In this document: piece after piece, positions 31,798-40,968 of the stretch
Position numbering within the stretch: the first letter of the stretch is position 1
How the letters are laid out: every line of letters starts with the position of its first letter
DNA from: Bacillus pinisoli
GTDB lineage: Bacteria; Bacillota; Bacilli; Bacillales; SA4
Assembly: GCF_023036475.1 (NCBI RefSeq)
Contig: NZ_JAJQKI010000006.1
Coordinates: forward strand, 124,001 to 188,000
Direction of reading: 5' to 3'
Length of the DNA stretch: 64,000 bases
The notes under the pieces: generated by a model
The model's database searches: none
The model's input: only the letters and a program-made list of their open reading frames with translations
What the model was told of the DNA's origin: nothing
Made by a program: the position numbers and the translations under genes

Positions 31798-31896
31798 GTG
31801 AGTAAAAAGAAAAAGCGCAAAAATGACCACCATAAGGGGAACAGCCCTAAGCATAAAACCAGCAGTAGTGCCAATGGGCATAACAATTACCATTGA
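31798..31896 (+). CDS. Very basic 32-residue protein
   Basis: GTG start with a strong SD (AGAGGGGG, 7 bases). The peptide is Lys/His/Asn/Ser-rich (MSKKKKRKNDHHKGNSPKHK then TSSSANGHNNYH). It ends in a TGA a few bases before a terminator, giving a complete small unit. I do not recognise it; minor spore proteins and ribosome-associated peptides can look like this. Confidence 0.55.
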   Translation: MSKKKKRKNDHHKGNSPKHKTSSSANGHNNYH

Positions 31897-31902
31897 TGTT
31901 AA

Positions 31903-31926
31903 AAAGGGACCAGTAGTGGTCCCTTT
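31903..31926. terminator. Bidirectional terminator
   Basis: AAAGGGACCA pairs with TGGTCCCTTT, followed by AATTTTTATT. Confidence 0.85.
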
Positions 31927-31931
31927 AATTT

Positions 31932-32078
31932 TTATTCTTGTACAAGCTCGAATTGATAATAAGCAGTATTGTAAATATGTTCAATCTCTACATCTGTCAT
32001 ATATAGAAGGACCCCTTCAGAAATTCCTCTAGTTCGTTGAATAAATTCAATCATATTCTTTCGTTCTTGACGACTCAT
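31932..32078 (-). CDS. BH0509-like small protein
   Basis: A 48-residue protein read on the minus strand. MSRQERKNMIEFIQRTRG and YMTDVEIEHIYNTAYYQFE fit the BH0509 family of short Bacillaceae proteins of unknown role, as I recall it. SD AAAGGAGAGG precedes the ATG at 32078; a longer open frame upstream to 32216 lacks an SD. It stands between yfkH and yfkF. Confidence 0.7.
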   Translation of the reverse strand: MSRQERKNMIEFIQRTRGISEGVLLYMTDVEIEHIYNTAYYQFELVQE

Positions 32079-32197
32079 GTCAAATCCTCTCCTTTTCTGT
32101 TTTAATACAGTTGTTATTTTGTTAATATTATTATATAACAGTTTAAAGCAAGTGTGCAACAGTGTTTTTAAAATTTCTGAAAATAGGCTATAAAAAA

Positions 32198-32219
32198 AGG
32201 GTGTGGAATTCCACACCCT
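32198..32219 (-). terminator. Terminator of the MFS gene
   Basis: A perfect 22-base palindrome (AGGGTGTGGAA and its complement). On the minus strand it is followed by TTTTTTTA. It overlaps the stop codon of yfkF. Confidence 0.85.
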
Positions 32220-33393
32220 AAACTTCTAGTACAGATCTATATTCTTTTTTTCCAAATTGAAAAATTGCCAATAATATAAGTAGTAAAACGGCACTTATCA
32301 TATGGAAATAGCTAATACCATGGAACCATTGGATAACGGCACCTCCAAGGAAAGGTCCTAACAGACTGCCAAGACTAAAACAAACCCCACAAAGCAAGTT
32401 GCCAGTAGGCAGTAGGTTTTGAGGCATAAGGTCTGCCATATAGCTAATCCCTAGTGAAAACGTGGAACCAACCATCATACCGGCAAGACCAAAGCAGAGC
32501 ATTAAACCTAAAATAGAAGCTGAGTCTTCAAGAATACTTGCTAGAAAAAATGCGCTCATTCCGGATGTTAAAACAATGAGTAACACATTTCGTCGTCCCC
32601 ATTTATCACTTAGCATACCAAGGGGGAGTTGTGTAATAATACCTCCAATTGCAAAGGCTGTAAGCAGTAAGGATACGTTTGTGACATTTATTCCAATCCG
32701 AAGACCATACACTGGGAAGATTCCGTTTAGAGATGACTCTAAAAAACCATATCCTAGAGGCGGTAAAAACGCTACCCAGCCGTATTTCCATGCTTCTTTA
32801 AAGCGTTGTAGTGTATCAAAGATCGTATTAACCTTCAATTCCTGTTCAGGAATTTCATTTTTTAAGAGTAAAAGAAAACACCAGCCTATTAAACATAATA
32901 GGGATGAAATTAAAAAAGGTAACGCTTCATTTATGGTCACGAGTGGAGTCATCAGTGGCCCTACAGCAAAACCAATTCCGAAGAAGAGACCATATAATGA
33001 AATATTTCGTCCTAAATTATTCTTTGTAGAAAAAGAGGTAATCCAAGTTTGTGTAGCAAAGTGCAAGGCATGATCTCCAATTCCAATGATAAAACGAAGT
33101 GCAAACCAAAACCAAAAAGAGCTCCAGACTGGAAATAGGGCGAGTGAGACGGTAACCAATAGACCACCGGCCATAATAATAGGTTTGTATCCATATTTTC
33201 TTAACGGATTTTCCATAAAAGGAGAAGCTAATAAAATGCCTATATAAAGTGCGGTAGCGTTTAGTCCGTTTAAGGTAGAATTGATACCGTTATTTTCAAA
33301 AATGACAGCGATCAAGGGTAAGAGCATACCTTGTGAAAAGCCTGATATTGCCACAGTGCTGACCAAGATCCAAAATCGAATTCGACTATTCAT
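32218..33393 (-). CDS. yfkF: MFS transporter, YfkF-like
   Basis: A 391-residue major facilitator with 12 helices; loop 2-3 motif is degenerate (MENPLRKYGYKPI) and the 8-9 loop reads GMLSDKWGRRNV, a clear MFS motif. The position between yfkH and yfkD matches B. subtilis yfkF, and so does the length. Drug or metabolite exporter, substrate unknown. ATG 33393 follows GAGGGT at six bases; TTG 33405 is an upstream alternative. Confidence 0.83.
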   Translation of the reverse strand: MNSRIRFWILVSTVAISGFSQGMLLPLIAVIFENNGINSTLNGLNATALYIGILLASPFMENPLRKYGYKPIIMAGGLLVTVSLALFPVWSSFWFWFALRFIIGIGDHALHFATQTWITSFSTKNNLGRNISLYGLFFGIGFAVGPLMTPLVTINEALPFLISSLLCLIGWCFLLLLKNEIPEQELKVNTIFDTLQRFKEAWKYGWVAFLPPLGYGFLESSLNGIFPVYGLRIGINVTNVSLLLTAFAIGGIITQLPLGMLSDKWGRRNVLLIVLTSGMSAFFLASILEDSASILGLMLCFGLAGMMVGSTFSLGISYMADLMPQNLLPTGNLLCGVCFSLGSLLGPFLGGAVIQWFHGISYFHMISAVLLLILLAIFQFGKKEYRSVLEV

Positions 33394-33548
33394 AGTGACC
33401 CTCAATTCATTAAACTATTTATTCATTCATACAGATGGTAACACCGTTTTTTAGGAAGTGCCACCTTTAAATCTGGAAAGGCAAAGTTTTAGAAATATGC
33501 AGTGATAAAAAGGTATACTAATACTATGAACATGAAGGGGGAATTCAG

Positions 33549-33929
33549 ATGAAGTTTGAAATGAAAGAAGTTGGATTTAAGACAAATCTAGAATATGGTG
33601 AGCTCCATGTAGCGGGAAATGAGGAGTATGGATTCCGCCCATATCAGTTAATGGTGGCATCTATAGCTGTATGTAGTGGAGGTGTTCTTCGCACTATCTT
33701 AAGTAAGAAGAAGATAGTAATTGAAGATATGAGCCTATCAGCTGATGTGGTTAGAAATGAGCAAGAGGCAAACAGAATTGAGAAAATAATGATTCACTAT
33801 ACAATTAAGGGTAATAATTTAGATTCTACCCAAATTGAGAAGGCCATACATCTAGCAAGTAAGAACTGCCCGATGGCGCAGTCGGTAAAAGGAAGTATTG
33901 AAATTGAGGAAACGTTTGAATTGATTTAA
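33549..33929 (+). CDS. OsmC family protein
   Basis: A 126-residue OsmC/Ohr-fold protein. The two redox cysteines typical of the family are present: AVCSGGVLRTIL and SKNCPMAQSV, plus the YGFRPYQLMVASIAVCSGG region. Members detoxify organic hydroperoxides; this one could be YhfA-like. ATG follows AAGGGGG. Monocistronic, ends at a strong terminator. Confidence 0.88.
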   Translation: MKFEMKEVGFKTNLEYGELHVAGNEEYGFRPYQLMVASIAVCSGGVLRTILSKKKIVIEDMSLSADVVRNEQEANRIEKIMIHYTIKGNNLDSTQIEKAIHLASKNCPMAQSVKGSIEIEETFELI

Positions 33930-33949
33930 TAAGGATCTAGATGAAAAAT

Positions 33950-33986
33950 AGTAAAGCGACTTGTCACAGTGACAAGTCGCTTTACT
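33950..33986 (+). terminator. Terminator
   Basis: AGTAAAGCGACTTGTCAC pairs with GTGACAAGTCGCTTTACT around a single A (functional loop CACAGTG), followed by ATTT. Confidence 0.85.
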
Positions 33987-34176
33987 ATTTCTTTAGGAAT
34001 TTAGGAATGAAAAGCTTTAGGGTAGGTTAAGTATAACAGTTAATCTGAATGTTGTAAATATTCTAATTAATTTTAATTTCAAATTCTCCTTGGTTAGAAA
34101 AGTTTTTGGATAATCCTAAAAAGAGTAGTAGAGACTAAAAACAAATTTAGAATATGGAAAGGAGCAGTTGAAAAAT

Positions 34177-35013
34177 ATGAAGGTAGTATTAACCGCATTT
34201 TTATCTTGTCTTCTTCTTTTCAATAATGTAATCATGACTCATGCAGAAAAGGCAGATAAAAAAACAGAAGAAGAGAAAACAGAGGAAAAGCAAGTTGACG
34301 AGAAGTTTAAGATTCCAAACTCGGTGATGAATATCACCAAAGAGAACACGTATCCGAATCCTACTCAAGATTTACCTTATCTGCAGCCAAGTGATTTGGC
34401 TCAGCAGCTGATTGAAACAGCGGATGTTCCGATAGAAAATCCGGATTTAATTAGAATGTTAAACGAAACCACCATATCAGATGCACCACTAGCATTTGGT
34501 TACCGAGCAACGATCTATATGGGGCAGTGGCCACTCTTCTATGAGTCAAGTGAAACAAGTGCCAACTGGGAGTATCAAAAAATCAATACGAACATGTATG
34601 ATAACCGTGGCGGAAAAATTGCACATCAAATCCACTACCAACAAGAAGCTGAGAAGCATGTAAAGGGTGGATTAACAGCTAAAATTGAAAGCGCAGAAGA
34701 TGTGAAGAAAATGATGCTATTAAAAGCGATGCAAAAAACAAACTTACCTTTATCTTTCCAAACCATTATCGGGGGTGGAACCAAAAAGGATCAAGTTTAC
34801 AACATTGCACCTAAACGTCTAGGCTATCTATACGGATATGCACCAGCAATCAACGAAAAAGGAAAGGTTACGTTTGGTGAAGTGTATCTAGTCCTTAAAG
34901 GAAACAAGCGTACTCTCGTCATTAAAAATATCACGTCTCAAGGAATAGGTGCCTGGATTCCAATCCAAGACCATGTCTCCTTTGGTTTCCTTGTATCGGA
35001 AAAGCCGAGATAA
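34177..35013 (+). CDS. yfkD: YfkD-like secreted protein
   Basis: A 278-residue exported protein: signal peptide (VVLTAFLSCLLLFNNVIMTHA), Lys/Glu-rich linker, then a conserved domain with PNSVMNITKENTYPNPTQDL, LAFGYRATIYMGQWPL and a C terminus GIGAWIPIQDHVSFGF. This is the YfkD family of Bacillaceae, function unknown, probably sporulation- or envelope-linked. Synteny with yfkK-yfkH-yfkF supports it. TTG 34168 lies too close to the SD (AAAGGAG); ATG 34177 is preferred. Confidence 0.85.
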   Translation: MKVVLTAFLSCLLLFNNVIMTHAEKADKKTEEEKTEEKQVDEKFKIPNSVMNITKENTYPNPTQDLPYLQPSDLAQQLIETADVPIENPDLIRMLNETTISDAPLAFGYRATIYMGQWPLFYESSETSANWEYQKINTNMYDNRGGKIAHQIHYQQEAEKHVKGGLTAKIESAEDVKKMMLLKAMQKTNLPLSFQTIIGGGTKKDQVYNIAPKRLGYLYGYAPAINEKGKVTFGEVYLVLKGNKRTLVIKNITSQGIGAWIPIQDHVSFGFLVSEKPR

Positions 35014-35056
35014 ATAGATCTTTTTATAGCTATTGATAATTAGTAATTAGTTATTT

Positions 35057-35139
35057 GGTTGTTTGTTTGGTCGTTTGTTTGGTTGTTTTAACACAGTAAA
35101 GCGGTGGGGGACAGGCCCCCACCGCTTTACTGTGTTAAA
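35057..35139. repeat. 12-base tandem repeat followed by a 24-bp perfect hairpin
   Basis: GGTTGTTTGTTT, GGTCGTTTGTTT and GGTTGTTTT stand in tandem (35057-35088). They run into a perfect 24-bp stem (TTTAACACAGTAAAGCGGTG... 35087-35110) with loop ACAGG and its complement (35116-35139). The inner GGGGGACAGGCCCCC recalls the GACAGG-containing palindromes at 37293 and 53729. It may act as a terminator for yfkD, but there is no T tract on the plus strand. Confidence 0.7.
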
Positions 35140-35252
35140 GGTAGCTATTTTGTTTGCAACGCGCATTAAACAACAAAAATGTGTACACAACATTTAATTT
35201 ATGGGCATACTATACATGTACATAATAAGAATGTAAGACGAGGAGAGCTAAA

Positions 35253-35435
35253 ATGGGTAAAGCGACGACTGATAAGGATTCACAATTATCTTATTTAAAG
35301 AACCGATTAGAGATGTTTATGGATGTAATTGATCATTTAGATCCAGAGCACGCTGAGCTTGAGGATATTGATCGGTTAATTCAGATACTTGATGATATGG
35401 AAGTAAAGGTTGAACAATTCAAGAAGGACAAGTAA
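35253..35435 (+). CDS. SE1561-like small protein
   Basis: A 60-residue acidic helical protein: DKDSQLSYLKNRLEMFMDVI then DHLDPEHAELEDIDRLIQIL. The DLED-IDRLIQ pattern fits the SE1561 family of short Firmicutes proteins, as I recall it; function unknown. SD GAGGAG lies before the ATG. Confidence 0.72.
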   Translation: MGKATTDKDSQLSYLKNRLEMFMDVIDHLDPEHAELEDIDRLIQILDDMEVKVEQFKKDK

Positions 35436-35683
35436 GTGAGGATTCCATCAAAATAGCAGTAAGTACGAGAGGGTTGAGTGATCTCAATCCTCTTATGTAT
35501 TTATGAATATGCATTATATTCTTGTTCCCCTCTAGCATTCAATAGAAGGAAATAAAATAGAGATGAAATAATCTCCAATGGGTGACTGGCTATACATTCC
35601 GTCGTATAATAGAAGATGGTAAATATATAAAGACGTGTTTGCGTCATCCCATTTGGGTTACGGGGGAAAGGAGCAAGACTATT

Positions 35684-37222
35684 ATGCAAAAGTTACAAGA
35701 AAGTATGTACAAGCTTATTGTTGAAACTTCTACTAACTTACCGAAAGATGTTCGCCGTGCGATTAAAGCTGCAAAAGAAAAAGAAAATGCAGGTACACGT
35801 GCTGCGATGTCTCTTGCGACCATTACAAACAATATTACGATGGCAGATGAAAACGTTTCACCTATCTGTCAGGACACTGGTTTACCAACGTTTAAGGTGA
35901 AAACTCCAGTTGGAGTAAATCAGTTGAAAATTAAAGAAGCTATTAAAGCGGCAATGGTTCAAGCTACTAAGGATGGGAAAATGCGACCAAACTCTGTTGA
36001 CTCTCTTACAGGTGAAAACAGTGGAGACAACTTAGGGGATGGAGTACCTGTCATTAAGTTCGAACAATGGGAAAAGGACTACGTAGATGTTCGCCTTATT
36101 TTAAAAGGAGGCGGCTGTGAAAATAAAAATATCCAATATAGCTTACCATGTGAGCTTGAAGGGTTAGGTCGTGCTGGACGTGATCTTGATGGAATCCGTA
36201 AATGTATTATGCACTCTGTGTATCAGGCACAAGGTCAAGGCTGTAGTGCCGGCTTCATCGGTGTAGGAATCGGTGGAGACCGTTCAAGTGGTTATGACTT
36301 AGCAAAAGAGCAGCTATTCCGTTCTGTTGACGATGTGAATCCAAATGAGGATTTACGTAAACTTGAAGAATATGTGATGGCAAATGCTAATGAGCTAGGA
36401 ATTGGAACGATGGGCTTTGGTGGAGAAACCACTCTTCTAGGATGTAAAGTTGGTGTGATGCACCGTATACCAGCAAGCTTCTTTGTATCTGTTGCTTATA
36501 ACTGTTGGGCGTTCCGTCGTCTTGGTGTAAAGCTAGACCCGGAAACTGGTGACATTCAAGACTGGATGTATCAAGAAGGAGAAAAAATTGATTTCTCTAA
36601 AGAGGTAGCGGCTACTTCAGAAGAAGTAAAAGAAGAAACAAGAGAAGTGGTATTAGAAGCGCCTATTACAGAAGAACAGATTCGTGAATTAAAAGTGGGC
36701 GATGTAGTTGTCATTAACGGTATGATCTACACAGGCCGTGATGCGATTCATAAGCATCTATCCACAAATGATGCCCCTATTGATTTAAATGGTCAAGTTA
36801 TTTACCATTGTGGACCAGTTATGTTAAAAGATGAAGAAGGTAAATGGCATGTAAAGGCGGCAGGACCAACAACAAGTATCCGTGAAGAACCTTATCAAGG
36901 TGATATTATGAAGAAGTTTGGCCTTCGTGCTGTTATCGGAAAAGGCGGAATGGGTGCAAACACACTAGCAGCCTTAGAAGAACATGGTGGTGTCTACTTA
37001 AACGCAATCGGTGGCGCAGCACAATACTATGCAGACTGTATCCAATCAGTTGAAGGTGTTGACTTAATGGAATTCGGAATCCCTGAAGCCATGTGGCACC
37101 TAAAAGTAAAAGGGTTTAAAGCTGTTGTTACCATGGACTCACATGGAAACAGCCTTCACAGAGATGTTGAAAAGACCTCTCTTGAAAAGCTTGCCCAATT
37201 TAAAGAGCCAGTATTTAAATAA
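35684..37222 (+). CDS. Class I fumarate hydratase (iron-sulfur)
   Basis: A 512-residue fumarase interconverting fumarate and malate in the citric acid cycle, oxygen-sensitive through a [4Fe-4S] cluster. The alpha part carries ICQDTGLPTFKVKTP and LKGGGCENKNIQYSLP; QGCSAGFIGVGIGGDR lies in the middle; the beta part has GDVVVINGMIYTGRDAIHKH, CGPVM and a GKGGMGANTLAAL segment. Cluster cysteines match CQDTG, GGCEN and GCKVG. B. subtilis instead relies on class II CitG. ATG 35684 has AAAGGAG ten bases upstream; the frame is open to 35582 without SD. Confidence 0.93.
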   Translation: MQKLQESMYKLIVETSTNLPKDVRRAIKAAKEKENAGTRAAMSLATITNNITMADENVSPICQDTGLPTFKVKTPVGVNQLKIKEAIKAAMVQATKDGKMRPNSVDSLTGENSGDNLGDGVPVIKFEQWEKDYVDVRLILKGGGCENKNIQYSLPCELEGLGRAGRDLDGIRKCIMHSVYQAQGQGCSAGFIGVGIGGDRSSGYDLAKEQLFRSVDDVNPNEDLRKLEEYVMANANELGIGTMGFGGETTLLGCKVGVMHRIPASFFVSVAYNCWAFRRLGVKLDPETGDIQDWMYQEGEKIDFSKEVAATSEEVKEETREVVLEAPITEEQIRELKVGDVVVINGMIYTGRDAIHKHLSTNDAPIDLNGQVIYHCGPVMLKDEEGKWHVKAAGPTTSIREEPYQGDIMKKFGLRAVIGKGGMGANTLAALEEHGGVYLNAIGGAAQYYADCIQSVEGVDLMEFGIPEAMWHLKVKGFKAVVTMDSHGNSLHRDVEKTSLEKLAQFKEPVFK

Positions 37223-37231
37223 TCTGCAATA

Positions 37232-37257
37232 AGACAGGTGAACTTCACCTGTCTTTT
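37232..37257 (+). terminator. Terminator after fumarase
   Basis: AGACAGGTG pairs with CACCTGTCT, followed by TTTCT. Confidence 0.85.
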
Positions 37258-37292
37258 CTCTTGGTTCAAAACCGACAAAAATCAACAAAATC

Positions 37293-37315
37293 CGACAGGT
37301 GCCTGGCACCTGTCG
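37293..37315. repeat. REP-like palindrome, copy 1
   Basis: CGACAGGTGCC and its complement GGCACCTGTCG flank a central T, followed by ATTTTTATT. The 23-base core is identical to 53733-53755. Upstream, CGACAAA words are repeated in both copies. It lies between fumarase and pdaA and might act as a second terminator. Confidence 0.8.
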
Positions 37316-37436
37316 ATTTTTATTGTGGTTGGAAAACCTTTCAGAGCATGATTTTAACGACAAGTTAGAAACTAGAAGTAAAGGAATGAAAAATGTACTT
37401 CATATAAATGATCTGGTATGGAAAGGAGTCGGTTTG

Positions 37437-38270
37437 ATGTTTGTAAGAAGAGGAATTATGTTATGTGTAACCTTTCTTTTATTACTTCCTGCTTTTACAC
37501 AGGCTAGTGCTACTACCTACTCCAATGCAAAAATTCATTGGGGGTTTAAGAAAAGTGTCAATCATGAAGCACCTTCAGCAGGAAAGCAGTTGGAGGATTT
37601 GCTAGCAGAGTACAATAGTTTTTACTTAGGAGATCCTACGAAGAAGGAGATTTATTTAACTTTTGATAATGGATATGAAAATGGCTATACAGGTGCTGTC
37701 CTAGATGTATTAAAGAAGAAAAAGGTACCAGCTACATTTTTTGTGACAGGATATTATCTAAAAGACCAACCTGAGTTAATAAAACGCATGGTGAAGGAAG
37801 GTCATATTGTTGGGAACCATTCTTGGCACCATCCCGATTTAACAGAAGTTAGTGATGTAAGATTGAAAAAAGAATTAGAACTAGTGAAAGAAGAGTATGA
37901 ATCCCTAACCGGACAGAAAGGAATGAACTATCTACGAGCTCCTCGAGGAATATTCAGCGAGAGAACGTTAGCCCTTTCTGAAGAGTTAGGTTATGTTAAT
38001 GTTTTCTGGTCATTAGCCTTTGTCGATTGGTATACAGATAAACAAAAAGGTTGGAAATACTCGTATGATCAAGTGATGAAACAAATACATCCTGGATCGA
38101 TCCTTTTATTGCATACCGTTTCTAAAGATAATGCAGAAGCTTTAGAGAAAATTATTACTGATCTTCAAGCAGAAGGTTATGTATTCAAAAGTCTGGATGA
38201 TCTTATGATGGAAAGAACACTTCCACACCCGTGGTTGTTTAGTTACCAAGAAGAAGTTTCGTCTATGTAA
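37437..38270 (+). CDS. pdaA: Peptidoglycan N-acetylmuramic acid deacetylase PdaA
   Basis: A 277-residue exported deacetylase that makes muramic delta-lactam in spore cortex, needed for germination. Signal peptide about 1-27. The NodB domain shows TFDNGYENGYT (PdaA-type motif 1, Asp for Asp), NHSWHHPD (zinc histidines), RAPRGIFSERT and the C-terminal ILLLHTVSKDNAEAL. The gene lies just before a yfjP-like glycosylase and a yfjO-like methyltransferase, similar to B. subtilis. ATG 37437 has AAAGGAG nine bases before it; the longer frame back to 37299 begins inside the palindrome and is rejected. Confidence 0.92.
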   Translation: MFVRRGIMLCVTFLLLLPAFTQASATTYSNAKIHWGFKKSVNHEAPSAGKQLEDLLAEYNSFYLGDPTKKEIYLTFDNGYENGYTGAVLDVLKKKKVPATFFVTGYYLKDQPELIKRMVKEGHIVGNHSWHHPDLTEVSDVRLKKELELVKEEYESLTGQKGMNYLRAPRGIFSERTLALSEELGYVNVFWSLAFVDWYTDKQKGWKYSYDQVMKQIHPGSILLLHTVSKDNAEALEKIITDLQAEGYVFKSLDDLMMERTLPHPWLFSYQEEVSSM

Positions 38271-38277
38271 CACATGT

Positions 38278-38315
38278 CGATGTTCTTAGTACATGTCTAA
38301 GAACGTCGGCTTTTT
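38278..38315 (+). terminator. Terminator after pdaA
   Basis: GTTCTTAG pairs with CTAAGAAC, extended by CGA/TCG, followed by CTTTTTG. Confidence 0.85.
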
Positions 38316-38408
38316 GTTGTTTCCTATATTGGTGTAAGCTACCATCATTTAGAATAGCCACTTTTAATGATATAATACGAACAAAATAAACTTTGTTCAA
38401 AAAGGGCG

Positions 38409-39308
38409 ATGAACTTGTGGCATGAGTATATAGAAATAAAAGGGCCATATTGCTTTGAAGCGGTATTAGAGCGACTAAGTATGGATCCATTAAATCACAT
38501 TAATCAGCAAGAAAAAATCATTACCATTCCAATTTACATAAATGATGCCAAAGAGGTTGTAACCATTCAAGGAACTGGTACAATTAATAACCCAAGCTTT
38601 CACGTTTCTGGAGGAGAAAATAAAGGTGAAGTTCTAAAGGAAGTAAGAAGGATTTTTCAATGGGATGTTCCACTTGAACAGGTATATCAACATTTTGCAA
38701 AGACTAACCTACATGATTTAGCTAAATTGCATATTGGTACGCCGTTGGTCTTAGATATGAATCCTTATTTAAGTCTAATTAAGTGTATTATTCATCAGCA
38801 GATAAATATGAAATTTGCTTTTACGCTTACTGAAAGATTTGTTAAAACATTTGGGGAGAAAAAGGATGGTATTTGGTTTTATCCACGACCAGAAAAGGTA
38901 GCCTCCTTATCTATTTCAGATTTACGCTCCTTACAATTTAGCCAGAGAAAAGCAGAATATATCCTAAACATTTCTACATTACTCGCAAATAACGACTTAT
39001 CCATACAAGAGTTGGCTAGGATGAACAGTGAAGAGGTCATACAAACATTAATCAAGATTCGTGGAGTGGGTCGTTGGACCATCGAGAACCTATTATTATT
39101 CGGGTTTGGTCGACCCAACTTATTTCCTAAAGCAGATATCGGCATACAAAATGCAATAAAATTGTACTTTGGTTTAGAAGAGAAGCCGGACATAGAAGTA
39201 ATGAACGATCTTTCAAAGGAATGGGAGCCATATTTAAGCTATGCGTCCCTGTATCTTTGGAGAAGTCTAGAAAAGAAAGTAAATGGAGCGATTAATAGTG
39301 AAACATAA
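38409..39308 (+). CDS. yfjP: AlkA-like DNA-3-methyladenine glycosylase (YfjP)
   Basis: A 299-residue base-excision repair enzyme of the helix-hairpin-helix family. The HhH motif and catalytic Asp are visible: [20 protein letters not shown] and [12 protein letters not shown]; the [20 protein letters not shown] segment is typical of AlkA-like glycosylases. It excises alkylated purines. The following methyltransferase gene overlaps its end by 11 bases, so they are coupled, as yfjP-yfjO in B. subtilis. ATG follows AAAAAGGG; TTG 38415 is possible. Confidence 0.88.
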   Translation: MNLWHEYIEIKGPYCFEAVLERLSMDPLNHINQQEKIITIPIYINDAKEVVTIQGTGTINNPSFHVSGGENKGEVLKEVRRIFQWDVPLEQVYQHFAKTNLHDLAKLHIGTPLVLDMNPYLSLIKCIIHQQINMKFAFTLTERFVKTFGEKKDGIWFYPRPEKVASLSISDLRSLQFSQRKAEYILNISTLLANNDLSIQELARMNSEEVIQTLIKIRGVGRWTIENLLLFGFGRPNLFPKADIGIQNAIKLYFGLEEKPDIEVMNDLSKEWEPYLSYASLYLWRSLEKKVNGAINSET

Positions 39309-40689
39309 ACAACAAGAAGGTGCTGTTTTAGAAGTAGGACAAGACTTTCCTATTACGATAAAAAGACTAGGAATTAATGGAGAAGGCGTCGGATTTTTTA
39401 AACGCAAGGTTGTCTTTATCCCAGGAGCCTTACCTGGAGAAGAAGTCGTAGCTAAAGCAACAAAAGTCCTTCCTTCAATCATTGAAGCTAAAATAAAGAA
39501 GATTAGAAAAAAATCACCAGACCGCGTTGCACCCCCTTGTCCGGTTTTTGACCAATGTGGAGGGTGTCAACTTCAACATCTAGATTACCAAGCACAATTA
39601 CGAGAAAAAAGAGATATAGTACTTCAGGCTTTTGAACGATATACAAAACTACCGTTAGAAACACTTGACGTCCGCTCAACCATTGGAATGGAAGAACCGT
39701 GGAACTACCGTAATAAAAGTCAGCTTCAGGTAGGACTTGAAAAACAAAAAGTCATTGCTGGACTATATGGTATGAACTCACATGAACTAATCGACATAAG
39801 TGATTGTATGGTACAACATAAAAGTACCAATCATGTCACACAAGTGGTAAAAACGATCCTTCAAGATCTACAGATTCCCATTTATCATGAGCGTACAAGA
39901 AAAGGTCTCATCAGGACTATTGTAACGCGAGTTGGTGTCAAAACGGGTGAGTTACAGGTAGTACTGATCACAACCAAGAAGGACATACCACGTCGTGAAC
40001 TTCTAATTAAAGAAATTCAAAAGCAGTTGCCGGAAGTAAAGTCCATTATGCAGAACATTAACGGAGAAAAAACATCTCTGATTTTTGGTACTGACACCTT
40101 GCATATGGCAGGAAAAGAGACCATACAGGAAGTACTTGGAGATTTATCATTCGAACTTTCAGCCAGAGCGTTCTTTCAATTAAATCCAATCCAAACCGTT
40201 AAATTATACGACGAAGTAAAAAAAGCGGCAGACCTTAATGGGACAGAAAAAGTACTTGATGCTTATTGTGGTGTAGGTACGATTGGATTGTGGTTAGCGA
40301 AGGAAGCGAAAGAATTACGTGGAATGGATGTCATTCCTGAATCCATTGTAGATGCGAAAAAAAATGCAGAACAGCACGGCTTTAGTCATGCAAAATATGA
40401 AGTAGGTAAAGCAGAACAAATTCTACCTAAATGGGTAAAAGCCGGCTGGAAACCTGATGTTGTCGTGGTAGACCCTCCAAGAACCGGATGCGATCAAGGA
40501 CTGTTAGACACGTTAAAGAAAACAAAACCAAAGAAAATTGTCTATGTTTCCTGCAATCCTTCTACCTTAGCAAAAGATGTGGCAGCTCTAGGGAAGTTAT
40601 ACAATGTCTCTTATTTGCAGCCAGTAGATATGTTCCCTCACACATCACATGTTGAGGCTGTCGTACAGCTTATCTTGAATAGTAAATAA
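39298..40689 (+). CDS. rlmD: 23S rRNA m5U methyltransferase, RlmD/RlmCD (YfjO-type)
   Basis: A 463-residue TrmA-family enzyme that methylates uridine C5 in 23S rRNA. A TRAM domain leads ([20 protein letters not shown]). The iron-sulfur cysteines are in [18 protein letters not shown]. The SAM domain has [14 protein letters not shown] and [13 protein letters not shown], the nucleophile Cys lies in [13 protein letters not shown], and the C terminus ends [11 protein letters not shown]. Gram-positive members modify both U747 and U1939. GTG 39298 has GGAG nine bases upstream; ATG 39283 is an alternative. Overlaps the glycosylase gene. Confidence 0.9.
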   Translation: MKHKQQEGAVLEVGQDFPITIKRLGINGEGVGFFKRKVVFIPGALPGEEVVAKATKVLPSIIEAKIKKIRKKSPDRVAPPCPVFDQCGGCQLQHLDYQAQLREKRDIVLQAFERYTKLPLETLDVRSTIGMEEPWNYRNKSQLQVGLEKQKVIAGLYGMNSHELIDISDCMVQHKSTNHVTQVVKTILQDLQIPIYHERTRKGLIRTIVTRVGVKTGELQVVLITTKKDIPRRELLIKEIQKQLPEVKSIMQNINGEKTSLIFGTDTLHMAGKETIQEVLGDLSFELSARAFFQLNPIQTVKLYDEVKKAADLNGTEKVLDAYCGVGTIGLWLAKEAKELRGMDVIPESIVDAKKNAEQHGFSHAKYEVGKAEQILPKWVKAGWKPDVVVVDPPRTGCDQGLLDTLKKTKPKKIVYVSCNPSTLAKDVAALGKLYNVSYLQPVDMFPHTSHVEAVVQLILNSK

Positions 40690-40701
40690 AGATAATTGAA
40701 A

Positions 40702-40736
40702 AAAGCGCCTCCAAGCTAACTTTGGAGGTGCTTTCT
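40702..40736 (+). terminator. Terminator
   Basis: AAAGCGCCTCCAA pairs with TTGGAGGTGCTTT, followed by CTT. Confidence 0.85.
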
Positions 40737-40861
40737 TCGTATAGTAAGTACTATTTATGCCTTTCTTATGGTTTTAAAAGTGTATATAAAAAGTTTTCCT
40801 TGAATAGTTTTTATTTAAATATTCATAAAATAAAAACTATTTATCTATCGTTATTTTAATA

Positions 40862-40952
40862 TTGTAATATATAAAAAAGTTAGTATAATTGTAACAATAC
40901 TTGTTAAAAGACAATTGTCCTTCCAGGGAGGACACGTGGGTTGTTTTTTAGA
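40862..40952 (+). promoter_or_regulatory. sstT promoter and structured leader with terminator-like hairpin
   Basis: TTGTAA (40862-40867), 16 bases, TATAAT (40884-40889) give a promoter. In the leader, TAACAA/TTGTTA (40891-40905) is a small dyad, and GTCCT / AGGAC with outer CAA/TTG (about 40911-40942) is followed by TTTTTTAG. This terminator-like hairpin lies before the gene, so attenuation is possible. No known aptamer was recognised. Confidence 0.5.
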
Positions 40953-40968
40953 AATGGGGTAATCATAG

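Noticed and set aside
33470-33505. GGCAAAGTTTTAGAAATATGC as a MITE fragment
   Set aside because: Fewer than 20 matching bases without the element end; could be chance in AT-rich DNA.
37299-37436. N-terminal extension of PdaA
   Set aside because: It begins inside the REP-like palindrome, lacks an SD and precedes a perfect signal peptide that starts at 37437.
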